Positions 1 through 9,081 of a stretch of 64,000 nucleotides of DNA are shown here, piece after piece; position 1 is the stretch's first letter, and each line of letters opens with the position of its first letter. The stretch is taken from the NCBI GenBank assembly GCA_017509755.1, contig JAFWOY010000008.1:1-64000 (forward strand), given 5' to 3'. The notes under the pieces are model-generated. The model was not told where the DNA came from. It saw nothing but the letters and a program-made list of their open reading frames with translations, and did not search any database. Position numbers and translations under genes: made by a program. The DNA comes from Bacteroidales bacterium (GTDB lineage: Bacteria > Bacteroidota > Bacteroidia > Bacteroidales > UBA932).

Positions 1-2739
1 CGCATGTTCCGTGAGTTCCGCACCTGGAAATACTATCGCGGCGGCCAGGCTGACGACATCTGGATCAACCAGGTCGGTACCACGAAACTCGAAAAGATCT
101 CCGACAACGACGCGCAGGACATCTTCCCGATGTGGATCGGCACCGAGATCTATTATCTCTCCGACCGCGACCACACGATGAACCTCTTCTGCTACGACAC
201 CCGTACGAAAGAGACCCGCAAAGTCACCGATTTCACGGAGTATGACTGCAAGTTCCCTTCGTATTCCCAGCAATACGTGGTTTTCGAGAATGGCGGTTAC
301 ATCTACAAATACGATGTCAAGGCCCGCAAGTGCGAGAAAGTGACGGTTTATCTGGAGAACGACAACATCTACGGCCGTCCCGAATACAAGAATGTGGCGG
401 ACCGCATGTTCTCTTTCGACCTCTCCCCCGATGGGGAACGCGTGCTGATCATCGCGCGCGGCGACCTCTATTCGCTCCCGGCACAGCACGGTCCCGTGTA
501 CAACATCACCGAGTCGTCCGGTGCTCATGAGCGGGAAGGCAAGTGGTCTCCCGACGGCAAGTACATCGCTTACTTCTCCGACAAAGACGGGGAATACCAG
601 GTCTATGTAGCCCCGTCCGATGACATGGGCAATGCCCGCAAGATGACCAGTTTCAAGGACGGTTATCCAAGTGGCCTGCAGTGGGCGCCCGACAGCAAGA
701 CGCTCTTTTTCTCGACGCTGAAGCGGGAACTCTACCGCCTCGACGTGGAATCATCCGTCGCCAAGCCGCTCATCGTGGGCGAAATCAGCGGACCGCGCGG
801 TTTTACCATCTCGGCTGACGGGAGCTGGGCAGCCTATACGATGAGCCTGGGCAACGACGTTTCCGCCATCTTCCTCTACGACATGGCTTCCGGCAAATCC
901 TACCAGGTCACCGACCGCTGGTACGATGCCTCCAGCCCGATCTTCTCACAGGACGGAAAGTATTTGTTCTTCACCTCTTCGCGTGACTTCCGCTCCCAGT
1001 ATTCCCGCGTGGAATGGAACGCTTCCTACAATGTGAACGACTATGTCTTCGTCCTCCCGCTGGCCAAGGACACGCCGGATCCGACGGTACTTACTTCGGA
1101 TGAGTATGGCGCCAAACCGGCCAAGCCCGAAGGAAAGCCCGGTGAGAAGCCGGCTGCCGACAAGCAGAAAACAGCCATGAAAGTCGATGTCGACGGCATC
1201 GGCCAGCGTGCCAGCGTCCTGCCGCTGCCAGCCGGCCGCTACCGTCTGATCCTGGCAGACGCTGGTAAACTCTACTACAGTTCCGGCAATATGATGATGG
1301 GCGGCGGTCCGCGCGGCGGTGCGGGTGCCAGCGCCGTGAAGGTGCTCGATCTCAAGACCCTGAAAACCTCCGACGGACCCAAGAACATGCCGCTGGCCTT
1401 CACACCGGATCTCAAGAAATGCCTGGTCCGCGAGGGCGGCAAACTCTATGTCACGAGTTTCGGCGGCCCTGCCAAACTCGACAATCCGGTCCCGACGGCC
1501 GAAATGGACATGCTTATCGACCATCAGGCCGAATGGAAGCAGATCTATGACGAGAGCTGGCGCGTGACCCGCGACAACTTCTATGTGGCGAATATGCACG
1601 GTGTCAACTGGAACAAGATCCACGACAAATACGCCGTGATGCTGCCCTACGTGAAGCACCGCCACGACCTGACCTACCTGATCGGCGAAATGATCGGCGA
1701 ACTGAATATCGGCCATGCCTACATCACCTCGGGTGAATCGCCGGAAATCCCGCGTATCCCTACCGGTATGCTGGGCGGCAAGTTCAGCAAGGATGCCAAG
1801 ACCGGCGCCTTCCGGATCGAGCATATCTACAAGGGTGCCTCCTGGGACAAATCGCTTGTCTCTCCGCTCGACGGCCCGGGCATCAACGCCAAGGTCGGCG
1901 ATTATATCACCAAGGTGAACGGCACGCCGGCTTCTGAACTGGTGGACATCTACCAGGCTCTCGTCGGCAAGGTCGGCAAGACGGTCTCGTTGGAGATTGC
2001 CGATAACGCGGCAGGTCGCGGAGCCCGCACGGTCTATGTGAAACCGGTGGCTGATGAAGGCCAGCTGGCCTACTACGAATGGGTACAGAAGAACATCGAA
2101 AAGGTGGACAAAGCCTCGAACGGGGAGATTGGCTATATCCATATCCCGGACATGAGCACAGCCGGCCTCGACATGTTCACCAAGCTCTTCTACACACAGC
2201 TTGACAAGAAAGCGCTGATCATCGACGACCGCATGAACGGTGGCGGCAATGTCTCCCCGATGATTCTCGAACGTCTCCAGCGCGAAGCCTACCGCATGAG
2301 CATGTCCCGTTGGGGCGGCAAGAACGAGACGGTCCCGAACCAGACGTTCTACGGCCCGAAAGTCTGCCTCATCGACAAGTATTCTTCATCCGACGGCGAC
2401 CTCTTCCCTTATGGCTTCCGCCAGTTGAAACTGGGCAAACTCATCGGTAAACGTTCCTGGGGCGGTATCGTGGGCATCTCCGGCTCGCGTGCATACCTTG
2501 ACGGCCAGGATATGCGCACCCCGTTCTTCACCTCCTACTCCCTCGAGGGTGACTGGATCATCGAAGGCCACGGTGTCGATCCGGATATCGAAGTGGACAT
2601 CAACCCGTTCGAAGACTATCTGGGCAAAGACGCACAGCTTGACAAAGCCATCGAAGTCCTCAAAGCCGAAATGAAGAACTATCCTGCCCTCCCCGGCACC
2701 CCCGCCGCTCCGGACAAAAGCAAGACTGGCTTGAAATAA
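1..2739 (+). CDS. Tricorn-type S41 peptidase, 5' truncated by window edge
   Basis: The frame is already open at base 1, so the true start lies upstream and the signal peptide and first propeller blades are missing. About 912 residues are visible. The first 350 or so form repeated TolB/WD-like blades with motifs such as SPDGKYIAY and SQDGKYLFF. A linker and helical core-1 region follow, then a PDZ-like part near residues 610-685, then the S41 tail-specific protease core. The Ser nucleophile is probably in SSSDGD near residue 795, with the GGGN oxyanion-type loop near 757. Tricorn homologues degrade peptides in the periplasm or cytoplasm. The sequence supports the family firmly; its substrates are unknown. 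Confidence 0.9.
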   Translation, partial: RMFREFRTWKYYRGGQADDIWINQVGTTKLEKISDNDAQDIFPMWIGTEIYYLSDRDHTMNLFCYDTRTKETRKVTDFTEYDCKFPSYSQQYVVFENGGYIYKYDVKARKCEKVTVYLENDNIYGRPEYKNVADRMFSFDLSPDGERVLIIARGDLYSLPAQHGPVYNITESSGAHEREGKWSPDGKYIAYFSDKDGEYQVYVAPSDDMGNARKMTSFKDGYPSGLQWAPDSKTLFFSTLKRELYRLDVESSVAKPLIVGEISGPRGFTISADGSWAAYTMSLGNDVSAIFLYDMASGKSYQVTDRWYDASSPIFSQDGKYLFFTSSRDFRSQYSRVEWNASYNVNDYVFVLPLAKDTPDPTVLTSDEYGAKPAKPEGKPGEKPAADKQKTAMKVDVDGIGQRASVLPLPAGRYRLILADAGKLYYSSGNMMMGGGPRGGAGASAVKVLDLKTLKTSDGPKNMPLAFTPDLKKCLVREGGKLYVTSFGGPAKLDNPVPTAEMDMLIDHQAEWKQIYDESWRVTRDNFYVANMHGVNWNKIHDKYAVMLPYVKHRHDLTYLIGEMIGELNIGHAYITSGESPEIPRIPTGMLGGKFSKDAKTGAFRIEHIYKGASWDKSLVSPLDGPGINAKVGDYITKVNGTPASELVDIYQALVGKVGKTVSLEIADNAAGRGARTVYVKPVADEGQLAYYEWVQKNIEKVDKASNGEIGYIHIPDMSTAGLDMFTKLFYTQLDKKALIIDDRMNGGGNVSPMILERLQREAYRMSMSRWGGKNETVPNQTFYGPKVCLIDKYSSSDGDLFPYGFRQLKLGKLIGKRSWGGIVGISGSRAYLDGQDMRTPFFTSYSLEGDWIIEGHGVDPDIEVDINPFEDYLGKDAQLDKAIEVLKAEMKNYPALPGTPAAPDKSKTGLK

Positions 2740-2772
2740 TCAATAAGGGGCCAAGGCTCCGATTGACAACAA

Positions 2773-2806
2773 AAAGGAGGGTGACGTAAAAGTCACCCTC
2801 CCTTTC
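2773..2806. terminator. Bidirectional intrinsic terminator
   Basis: A 10-bp perfect stem (GGAGGGTGAC, 6-nt loop, GTCACCCTCC) is flanked by A-run on the left and T-rich sequence on the right. It sits between the convergent protease and aquaporin genes and can serve both strands. Confidence 0.8.
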
Positions 2807-2826
2807 ATTTGGTGTGTAGCAAAGGG

Positions 2827-3492
2827 CTACTTCGCGAGAGCTTTCCAGACGCAGGCTGCGAGAGCGCCACCGACCATCGGGGCCAGAATGAAGACCCAGA
2901 CAACCTTGAGAGCTTCCCCACCCGCAAAGATAGCCGGGCCGATGGAACGGGCCGGGTTCACGGAGGTACCCGTCAGGTTGATGCAGACCAGGTGGATCAG
3001 GATGAGGGTCAAACCGATTGCCAGGCCAGCCAGGTTGCCGGCACCCTTCTTTGCGTCGGTCGTACCGAGCACGACGAAGACGAAGAGGAACGTGGCGATG
3101 CACTCGACGAGGAGGGCGCCGCCTACACCGCCTGCATTGGCGACGCCATTGGTACCGAGACCGCCGGTGAGGTCAGGAGCAGCAACGACTTTTGCGACAA
3201 GCAGCAGCACGGCTCCGGCGATGATACCGCCGATGATCTGGCCGATCCAGTAGCCGATGGCATCCTTCCAGGTCATACGGCCCGAGAGCGCGACACCAAA
3301 GGTGATGGCCGGGTTGATGTGGCATCCGGAGATTCCGCCGATGGTGTAAGCCATGGCGACCACGGTAAGACCAAAGGCGATGGCCGTTCCGACCACGCCG
3401 GCCGGCGTGTTGCAGCCGAGGAACATCGCGGTTCCGCAGCCGAGGAACGTCAGGACAAACGTTCCGATGCATTCTGCAAAGTACTTTTTCAT
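2827..3492 (-). CDS. MIP-family aquaporin / glycerol facilitator
   Basis: A 221-residue channel protein with six hydrophobic helices and both signature loops: HINPA (NPA at residues 60-62) and SVNPAR in the C-terminal half. The Arg after the second NPA is the selectivity-filter Arg. AqpZ-like proteins pass water and GlpF-like ones pass glycerol. The short length and Gly/Ala-rich helices favour an AqpZ-type channel, but the substrate is not decided by what I can see. The start chosen is MKKYF; an ATG two codons upstream (3498) is also possible. The gene stands alone between its own promoter-like motif and a shared terminator. Confidence 0.9.
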   Translation of the reverse strand: MKKYFAECIGTFVLTFLGCGTAMFLGCNTPAGVVGTAIAFGLTVVAMAYTIGGISGCHINPAITFGVALSGRMTWKDAIGYWIGQIIGGIIAGAVLLLVAKVVAAPDLTGGLGTNGVANAGGVGGALLVECIATFLFVFVVLGTTDAKKGAGNLAGLAIGLTLILIHLVCINLTGTSVNPARSIGPAIFAGGEALKVVWVFILAPMVGGALAACVWKALAK

Positions 3493-3527
3493 AGGCATTG
3501 TTATTAAGGAATTAGTACATTTGGCAA

Positions 3528-3561
3528 TAAAGATAATGAAAAAATAGTAACGCTGTACAAA
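3528..3561 (-). promoter_or_regulatory. Bacteroidota-type promoter for aquaporin
   Basis: On the minus strand TTTG (3558-3561) is followed after 22 nt by TATCTTTA (3528-3535), one mismatch from TAnnTTTG. It lies 35 nt upstream of the start codon. The spacing is slightly long for the consensus. Confidence 0.45.
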
Positions 3562-3583
3562 AAAGCGCAAGGTCAACAAGGTC

Positions 3584-4330
3584 TTACATCCCCATGCCGC
3601 CATCCACAAGGATGACTTGACCGGAGACATAGGAAGCCAGGTCGGATGCCAGGAACGTACACACTTTGGCTACTTCGGCCGGCGTTCCGCCGCGGCGCAT
3701 CGGAATCTTGGACTCCCACTGTTTCAAGACCTCTGGGCCGAGTTGCTGAGTCATGTCGGTCAGGATGAAACCGGGTGCGACGACATTGGCGCGGACGCCT
3801 TTGGGACCGAGTTCGGCGGCGATGGACTTGGCCAGGCCGATCATGCCGGCTTTCGAAGCGGAATAGTTGCACTGGCCTGCATTGCCGTGGACCCCCACGA
3901 TGGAGCTGATATTGATGATCGAGCCGCCGCGCTGGCGCAGCATCACGGGCGAAACGGCATGGATGAAGTTGAATGCGCTCTTGAGGTTGACTGTCAGGAC
4001 GGCATCCCACTGGCTCTCGCTCATGCGCAGCATCAGGCCGTCTTTCGTAATACCGGCATTGTTGACCAGAATATCAATGCGGCCGAATGTATCCATCACT
4101 TGTTGGACGGCCTGGTGGGACTGTTCGAAATCGGCGGCGTTGGAAGGGATGGCGAGCACTTTCACTCCAAAGGCTTCCAGTTCCTGCCGGGTCTGTTGGC
4201 CTATCTCGTCAATGACCAGGTCGGTGAAGGCGATATCGGCGCCTTCTTCCGCAAATTTAAGGGCAATCTGCTTGCCGATGCCCCGGGCCGCGCCTGTGAT
4301 CAGCGCGACTTTTCCTTTTAAAAGTTCCAT
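3584..4330 (-). CDS. fabG: 3-oxoacyl-[acyl-carrier-protein] reductase
   Basis: A 248-residue short-chain dehydrogenase/reductase. The cofactor motif TGAARGIG is at residues 13-20, NNAG follows in the middle, and the catalytic Ser plus YSASK motif lies near residue 157. Length and motifs match FabG, the NADPH-dependent reductase of the fatty-acid elongation cycle, acting in the cytosol. It lies 90 nt downstream of rimO on the same strand, with a strong hairpin in between, so it may be transcribed separately. Other SDR enzymes share these motifs, but the close FabG-like sequence, including the C-terminal SGQVILVDGGMGM, makes FabG the best call. Confidence 0.9.
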   Translation of the reverse strand: MELLKGKVALITGAARGIGKQIALKFAEEGADIAFTDLVIDEIGQQTRQELEAFGVKVLAIPSNAADFEQSHQAVQQVMDTFGRIDILVNNAGITKDGLMLRMSESQWDAVLTVNLKSAFNFIHAVSPVMLRQRGGSIINISSIVGVHGNAGQCNYSASKAGMIGLAKSIAAELGPKGVRANVVAPGFILTDMTQQLGPEVLKQWESKIPMRRGGTPAEVAKVCTFLASDLASYVSGQVILVDGGMGM

Positions 4331-4387
4331 TATTAATCAGTTCTAAATAATCTTTTCACGGGCTTCGCTGCGCTCTGGGTTTTCGTT

Positions 4388-4411
4388 CCAGGCGCAGAAA
4401 AATGCGCCTGG
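4388..4411. terminator. Intergenic hairpin between rimO and fabG
   Basis: A 9-bp perfect stem, CCAGGCGCA and TGCGCCTGG, encloses a 6-nt loop. It follows the rimO stop on the minus strand but no clear U-run follows it, so termination is possible rather than certain. Confidence 0.45.
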
Positions 4412-4420
4412 CCCCAAATG

Positions 4421-5692
4421 CTATGGCGTAAGTTCTGCACTCAGGTCGTATTCGTCGGCTCCGGTAAGGGAGACATCGACAAATTGGCCGACGAGGGCGG
4501 CGGGATCGGGATGGGCGGCGGGATTGACCAGGATTTCACCGTCGACTTCCGGGGATTCGGTGCGGGAGCGGGAGACGAGGATGCCATCGGTATAACTGTC
4601 TACGATGACCTTTTCACGGGAACCGACGCGAGAGCGGTTGTAGGCCAGGGAAATGCCACTTTGCAGTTCCATCAGGCGGTCGTAGCGATCCTGCTTCACC
4701 TCGAACGGGATGGTGTCGGGATAATGCAGGGCGCCGTACGTCCCCTCCTCTTCCGAATACGTAAAGGCACCGAGACGTTCGAAGCGGCTTTCCTGGACGA
4801 AGTCGAGCAAGTCGCGGAATTCCGCTTCCCCTTCCCCGGGATGTCCCACGATCAAGGTAGTCCGCAAAACGACGCCGGGAACCAGTTGGCGCATCCGCGC
4901 CACCAATTCTCTCGTCTGCCGGCCGTCCACACCGCGCCGCATCATGGACAAGACACGGTCGGCACTGTGCTGCAACGGAATGTCGATATACGGACAAATC
5001 TTCGGATTGTCGGCCATCAGGTGGAGCACATCCTCCGGGAAGCCGGCAGGATAACTGTAGTGCAGCCGGATCCACGTGAAGCCGTCGATCTTGGCCAGTT
5101 GTTCCAACAGACGGGCAAGGCAGCGCTTGCCATAACGGTCCAAGCCGTAATAGGTCGTATCCTGTGCGATGACGATCAGCTCCTTGACGCCGCCGGCCGC
5201 CAGCCGGCGCGCTTCTTCCACGAGGTCTTCAAGCGGAACGCTCACATGCGGACCGCGGATCAGCGGAATGGCGCAATAGGCGCAGGTGCGGTCGCAGCCT
5301 TCGGAAACCTTCAGGTATGCATAGTGCGCAGGCGTCGTGAGGACACGGTCGAGCGTATCGAGGGTCAGGACACCGCGCCATTCATCCACTTCGGGTATCT
5401 CGGCCTGGAGTTCAGACGGATAGCGTTGTGAAAGGCAACCGAAGACGGACAGTTTTCCAATCAGGCCCTCCTTCTTGGCTTCGGCAGCCTCCAAGATTGC
5501 TCCGATCGATTCTTCCTTCGCATCCTGGATAAAGCCGCAGGTGTTGATGATCACTTCATCGACATGCCCCGTAGCCAGATCGACGGTTTCGGGCACAAGC
5601 TCGTACCCGCGTTCCTGCAGGATACGCAACAGGTGCTCCGAATCCACGCGATTCTTGGAGCAGCCCATCGTCACCACCTGGACCCGCTTCAC
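4421..5692 (-). CDS. rimO: Ribosomal protein S12 methylthiotransferase
   Basis: A 423-residue radical-SAM methylthiotransferase. The N-terminal UPF0004 domain starts with the RimO-type motif GCSKNRVDSEH. The radical-SAM cluster motif CDRTCAYC (CxxxCxxC) is near residues 134-141, and a C-terminal TRAM domain occupies roughly the last 65 residues. RimO adds a methylthio group to the beta carbon of an Asp in ribosomal protein S12. GCSKN rather than the MiaB-type motif decides RimO over MiaB. Its start overlaps the stop of the DUF5606 gene by 4 nt, so the two are translationally coupled within the nusB cluster. Confidence 0.93.
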   Translation of the reverse strand: MKRVQVVTMGCSKNRVDSEHLLRILQERGYELVPETVDLATGHVDEVIINTCGFIQDAKEESIGAILEAAEAKKEGLIGKLSVFGCLSQRYPSELQAEIPEVDEWRGVLTLDTLDRVLTTPAHYAYLKVSEGCDRTCAYCAIPLIRGPHVSVPLEDLVEEARRLAAGGVKELIVIAQDTTYYGLDRYGKRCLARLLEQLAKIDGFTWIRLHYSYPAGFPEDVLHLMADNPKICPYIDIPLQHSADRVLSMMRRGVDGRQTRELVARMRQLVPGVVLRTTLIVGHPGEGEAEFRDLLDFVQESRFERLGAFTYSEEEGTYGALHYPDTIPFEVKQDRYDRLMELQSGISLAYNRSRVGSREKVIVDSYTDGILVSRSRTESPEVDGEILVNPAAHPDPAALVGQFVDVSLTGADEYDLSAELTP

Positions 5693-6150
5693 TCGGCTTT
5701 CTCCTCTTCGTTGGCAGCAGCCGTTTCCTCGCCTTCTGTGTTTTCTTCCTCGTCCTCGACGAATTCTAGGGAGGCATGGTTGCGCAACTCCTCGTACCAG
5801 CCGAGAATCTTCTTCATGTGCGAGACATAGAAACGATCCTCGTCATAGCCCGGAATCACTTCGGCAAAGAAGGCTTTGATGGCCTTGGGGTCACTCTTCG
5901 GATCGAGGGCCGGGCCTTGTGACAGTTTGGCGGCCATCGCCGTGAGGACGTCACGAAGCGGGACGTCGGTTTCGTCGGTATAAATCGAAATATCGGCAAG
6001 GGAACTCACCTTGGCACTGGCGCCGAATTGCTGGCGCTGCCCGGTCAGGAGCGATTCGGCGATGATGCCGCTGCGGCCTTGCGCGAGGTAGGCATAGAGC
6101 CCATGCTCTCCGGAAATGGAGAGAATTTTCTTCAAATCAGTCTTTTCCAT
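5689..6150 (-). CDS. DUF5606 domain protein
   Basis: A 153-residue protein of the Bacteroidota family DUF5606, beginning MEKTDLKKILSISGEHGLY. The conserved N-terminal part covers about 120 residues; the last 20 or so are a Glu-rich acidic tail. No catalytic motif or membrane segment is visible and the function is unknown. It sits between coaE (14-nt overlap) and rimO (4-nt overlap), an arrangement that recurs in this phylum, so it is expressed with the nusB cluster. Confidence 0.85.
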   Translation of the reverse strand: MEKTDLKKILSISGEHGLYAYLAQGRSGIIAESLLTGQRQQFGASAKVSSLADISIYTDETDVPLRDVLTAMAAKLSQGPALDPKSDPKAIKAFFAEVIPGYDEDRFYVSHMKKILGWYEELRNHASLEFVEDEEENTEGEETAAANEEEKAE

Positions 6151-6739
6151 CTTCTTTAATCTTTTCTAAGATAGCCAGGATAGCCGGCAGGAGAGCCTGC
6201 CGGTCATTGTTTTCCAAAATAAAATCGGCGTGGGCACAGCGTGCTGCATCGCTCCACTGGGCCGCCATCCGCCGGCGGACCTGCGCCGCGTCAGTCCCGT
6301 CGCGCCGGATAACCCGCGCGACGCGCACTTCCTCCGGCGCCGTCACCACAACCGTATAATCGTACAATCCGGCAAACTGCGGCTTTTCAAGCAGGATGGC
6401 CGACTCAAGCAGGACAATTGCGGCCCCTTGGGCTTGTTTCCAGCGCTCAAAATCGCGGACGACAGCCGGATGCACGCAAGCCTCCAGGGCAGCCAGGAGC
6501 GTCTTGTCTGCAAAAATCCTGGCAGCCAAAGCGCCGCGATCCAGACGCCCGGTCGCATCGAGCACCTCCCGTCCGACCAGATTCACCACTTCCGCCAGCA
6601 GTTGCGGGTCTCGGTCATAAAGCTCTTTGGCGGCCCGGTCACAATCATACGAAGGAATGCCCAAGGTCTGGAAGGCCTTCACGACAACGGACTTGCCGCT
6701 GCCGATACCGCCGGTACAGAGGATCACACGCGGATTCAT
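6137..6739 (-). CDS. coaE: Dephospho-CoA kinase
   Basis: A 200-residue P-loop kinase. It starts MNPRVILCTGGIGSGKS with the Walker A motif at residues 10-17, followed by a CoaE-type DCDRAAKELY segment. It catalyses the last step of coenzyme A synthesis, phosphorylating dephospho-CoA at the 3'-OH. I chose the start at 6739 because its ATG overlaps the stop of the upstream ybbR gene as ATGA; a longer frame reaching 6787 runs into that gene. The end overlaps the DUF5606 gene by 14 nt. Confidence 0.93.
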   Translation of the reverse strand: MNPRVILCTGGIGSGKSVVVKAFQTLGIPSYDCDRAAKELYDRDPQLLAEVVNLVGREVLDATGRLDRGALAARIFADKTLLAALEACVHPAVVRDFERWKQAQGAAIVLLESAILLEKPQFAGLYDYTVVVTAPEEVRVARVIRRDGTDAAQVRRRMAAQWSDAARCAHADFILENNDRQALLPAILAILEKIKEDGKD

Positions 6740-7680
6740 TGGGCATCGACCAGTATGCATTCCACGAGATCGGGCCGCAGGCGCCACGTATAGACGTCAC
6801 GCGTGGTCACGAGGCGCGGAATCACATGGGTACTGCCCGCACCTGTGAAATCGTTGTAATCGACCACCAGCGAAAGGTCTTCCGCCACGATCCGCCCGCC
6901 CCGGGGCCTGAACGGAGCCCGGAACGTAACCTCAACCTGGGACGGAAGGAGCATCAAGGAATGCCCGGCCGGAACGTTGGCGGCTGTCACGGGCAGCATC
7001 AAGGTATTTTCCACATAGCGTTCGACTTCTACGTCATACCACACTTGCTCGGTCTCAACGCGTAGGCCCGGCACGGATTCAAGGGCCACATAGCCCTGGA
7101 GCCCTTTGTCTACCAGTGTCTGCGTAATGCTGCGGGTCCGGATTTCCGTGACTCGCTGCAGGTCTTTGACCGGGCCGTAAACCAGGACGGAGTCCGGCTT
7201 CAGACGGACTTGTCCGACTTGCATGTACTGCGGACGGAACGTCAAATCCAGCGAAGCCTCCACCGGAACCTTCACATAGGACTGGGGCGTAAAAGGGAAG
7301 GTAAGTTCTTCCGTCTCGATAAAATCGATATGGAAGCGCTCGCCGAGCTGCTCACTGAGTTTCTCGCGGATCTCCGATACGGGGAGGATAAAGGTATCTT
7401 CTTCTCCTTCAGATGGATGGAAATGCCGCGCATCCACCGAGAGTTCCAAGTCCATCGGCCTGCGTCCCGTCCCTCGCGCCTTCAGCAGGTAAAAGCCGGT
7501 ACCCTTGCCGCGCAACAGCAGGGTCTCTTCGGCCACCGCCTGCGGCGCATAGCCCCGGATATTGCTGGTAACCCGAAGGGTACAGGGAATGGAAGCAGAA
7601 TACTCGAGGGTAAACGTATGCATCACCCACACGAAGCAGGCGATGAGCAGGGAAGCCAGAAGCAGCCGGAAGTCCTTCAT
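6736..7680 (-). CDS. YbbR-domain (CdaR-like) envelope protein
   Basis: A 314-residue protein with an N-terminal membrane anchor (DFRLLLASLLIACFVWV) followed by about 290 extracytoplasmic residues containing YbbR-like repeats, for example VKVPVEASLDL with RLKPDSVLVYGP. YbbR/CdaR proteins in Firmicutes regulate a diadenylate cyclase; here no cyclase gene is adjacent, so that role is only an analogy. It lies 6 nt downstream of yajC and is coupled to coaE by an ATGA overlap. Confidence 0.8.
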   Translation of the reverse strand: MKDFRLLLASLLIACFVWVMHTFTLEYSASIPCTLRVTSNIRGYAPQAVAEETLLLRGKGTGFYLLKARGTGRRPMDLELSVDARHFHPSEGEEDTFILPVSEIREKLSEQLGERFHIDFIETEELTFPFTPQSYVKVPVEASLDLTFRPQYMQVGQVRLKPDSVLVYGPVKDLQRVTEIRTRSITQTLVDKGLQGYVALESVPGLRVETEQVWYDVEVERYVENTLMLPVTAANVPAGHSLMLLPSQVEVTFRAPFRPRGGRIVAEDLSLVVDYNDFTGAGSTHVIPRLVTTRDVYTWRLRPDLVECILVDAQ

Positions 7681-7686
7681 CAGGGA

Positions 7687-8013
7687 CTAAGCCTGCTGGG
7701 CGTCGCTGAAGTCTTTGACGAGCGAGGCTTTGTCGACCTTGATGCGGACATCCTTGTCGATCTCGAGCATCACTTTGTTGTCGTTGACTTCGATGACGGT
7801 GCCATAGATGCCGCCGACAGTGACGACTTTGTCGCCCTTCTTGAGGCTGTCACGGAAACTGTTGAGTTCTTTCTGCCGCTTCTGCTGCGGCCGGATCATG
7901 AACAGCCACATCACCACGAAGATGAGGGCCAGCATCAGCAGCATCGTCAAGCCGCTGCCGCCGCCTTGTGCGCCGGCCTGGGCCTGCAGGAATGTCAGGG
8001 AATAAAAGTTCAT
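7687..8013 (-). CDS. yajC: Preprotein translocase auxiliary subunit YajC
   Basis: A 108-residue single-pass membrane protein. A Gly/Gln-rich N-terminus leads into one helix (TMLLMLALIFVVMWLFM), then the conserved RPQQKRQKEL segment and a small soluble domain with GDKVVTVGGIYGTV. YajC associates with SecDF at the Sec translocon. It lies 25 nt downstream of nusB and 6 nt upstream of ybbR. Confidence 0.95.
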   Translation of the reverse strand: MNFYSLTFLQAQAGAQGGGSGLTMLLMLALIFVVMWLFMIRPQQKRQKELNSFRDSLKKGDKVVTVGGIYGTVIEVNDNKVMLEIDKDVRIKVDKASLVKDFSDAQQA

Positions 8014-8038
8014 TGTGTGTCAGTTTTTAATGATTGTT

Positions 8039-8980
8039 CTATTGTTCAAAGAGCCCGCGGCCCTGTTTGACGATCTCACCGCTTCCCACTTTCTCCTGGA
8101 TGATGCGGTCGAGGATGCCGTTGACAAAGATGCGGCTGTTGGGCGTACTGTAGTATTTGGCGATCTCCACGTACTCGTTGATGGTGACCTTGATCGGGAT
8201 GGTCGGGAAAACCACGGCTTCGGTGACGCCCATCACGATAAGGGTGGCGTCGGTCGAGACGAGCCGGTCGGAATTCCAGTTGTCGAGATGGCCTTCCAGC
8301 AGTTTGAAATATTCCTCATAACGGAGAATCGATTCGGTGAGAAGGCGCAAGGCGAACTCCTTGTCATCCTCCTTGAGGAAGGTATTGGGGTGGACGATAC
8401 GCTTCTTGCGGCGCGTCTCATCGATCCCGGCAATAATGACATTAAGGGCATAGGCCAGGTCATCAACCCACAACAGGGACATGTCTTCCAGGATGGAATC
8501 AAGCTCTTCATTGTCTTCGAACTCGTCCTCGAAAATGCAGGAGAACAAGCGGCAGTCCTCTTCGAAGGAATCTTCGCCGGAAGCCATGTATTCCTGGTAG
8601 TACTCCTTCGTCAGCATCGAATTGTACACATGGCGGACGAACGGCTCGTATTCGCCCCAGGTCAGGCCGCGTTTCTGGCAGATCCGGCCGAATTCCGGAT
8701 CCTCCGACAGGAGGGCGGCAAAGCGGTTGCGGACGAACTTGTAGTTCGGATTGGCTTCGGCTTCGGTGGGATGGAATTTCCGCATGCCGACCGCAATCTT
8801 CTCTTCGGCGACGCGCACGAGGGAAGACGTGATGTTGAGCATGAAATAATAAAGGTCTTTGACCTTGTCACAAGATTCCAAAAGGGCCTTCTGCGCAGCC
8901 CCCACATTGTCGGACTCGGAACCGATGTATGCAAAGAGCGTCTTGAATGCCTTGATACGGATCAAACGGCGTGATAGCAT
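8039..8980 (-). CDS. nusB: Transcription antitermination factor NusB (long form)
   Basis: A 313-residue protein, about twice the length of the E. coli protein but usual for Bacteroidota. It starts MLSRRLIRIKAFKTLFAY and ends with the NusB RNA-binding fold (NEYVEIAKYYSTPNSRIFVNGILDRI). NusB with NusE (S10) binds boxA RNA to support rRNA antitermination. It heads the nusB-yajC-ybbR-coaE-DUF5606-rimO cluster, with a -7 motif 24 nt upstream. Confidence 0.92.
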   Translation of the reverse strand: MLSRRLIRIKAFKTLFAYIGSESDNVGAAQKALLESCDKVKDLYYFMLNITSSLVRVAEEKIAVGMRKFHPTEAEANPNYKFVRNRFAALLSEDPEFGRICQKRGLTWGEYEPFVRHVYNSMLTKEYYQEYMASGEDSFEEDCRLFSCIFEDEFEDNEELDSILEDMSLLWVDDLAYALNVIIAGIDETRRKKRIVHPNTFLKEDDKEFALRLLTESILRYEEYFKLLEGHLDNWNSDRLVSTDATLIVMGVTEAVVFPTIPIKVTINEYVEIAKYYSTPNSRIFVNGILDRIIQEKVGSGEIVKQGRGLFEQ

Positions 8981-9003
8981 TTCAAAGTTTTCTGAATTTT
9001 TTA

Positions 9004-9011
9004 CAAAGATA
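9004..9011 (-). promoter_or_regulatory. -7 box upstream of nusB
   Basis: The minus strand reads TATCTTTG, an exact match to TAnnTTTG, 23 nt before the nusB start. No clear -33 TTTG at the right spacing was seen. It is divergent from a second exact box only 25 nt away. Confidence 0.6.
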
Positions 9012-9036
9012 AGTGGTTTCGTTCAAAAATAAAATC

Positions 9037-9044
9037 TATCTTTG
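9037..9044 (+). promoter_or_regulatory. -7 box upstream of the PUR-family gene
   Basis: TATCTTTG is an exact TAnnTTTG match, 37 nt upstream of the chosen ATG at 9082. The -33 region is weak (TTTC at 9017-9020). Confidence 0.6.
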
Positions 9045-9081
9045 TCGGAGAATATCGAAAAAACGATTAAAACATCATACC

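Noticed and set aside
4331..4420. Gap between rimO and fabG as another copy of the palindromic element
   Set aside because: It contains only one 9-bp hairpin and lacks the shared core.
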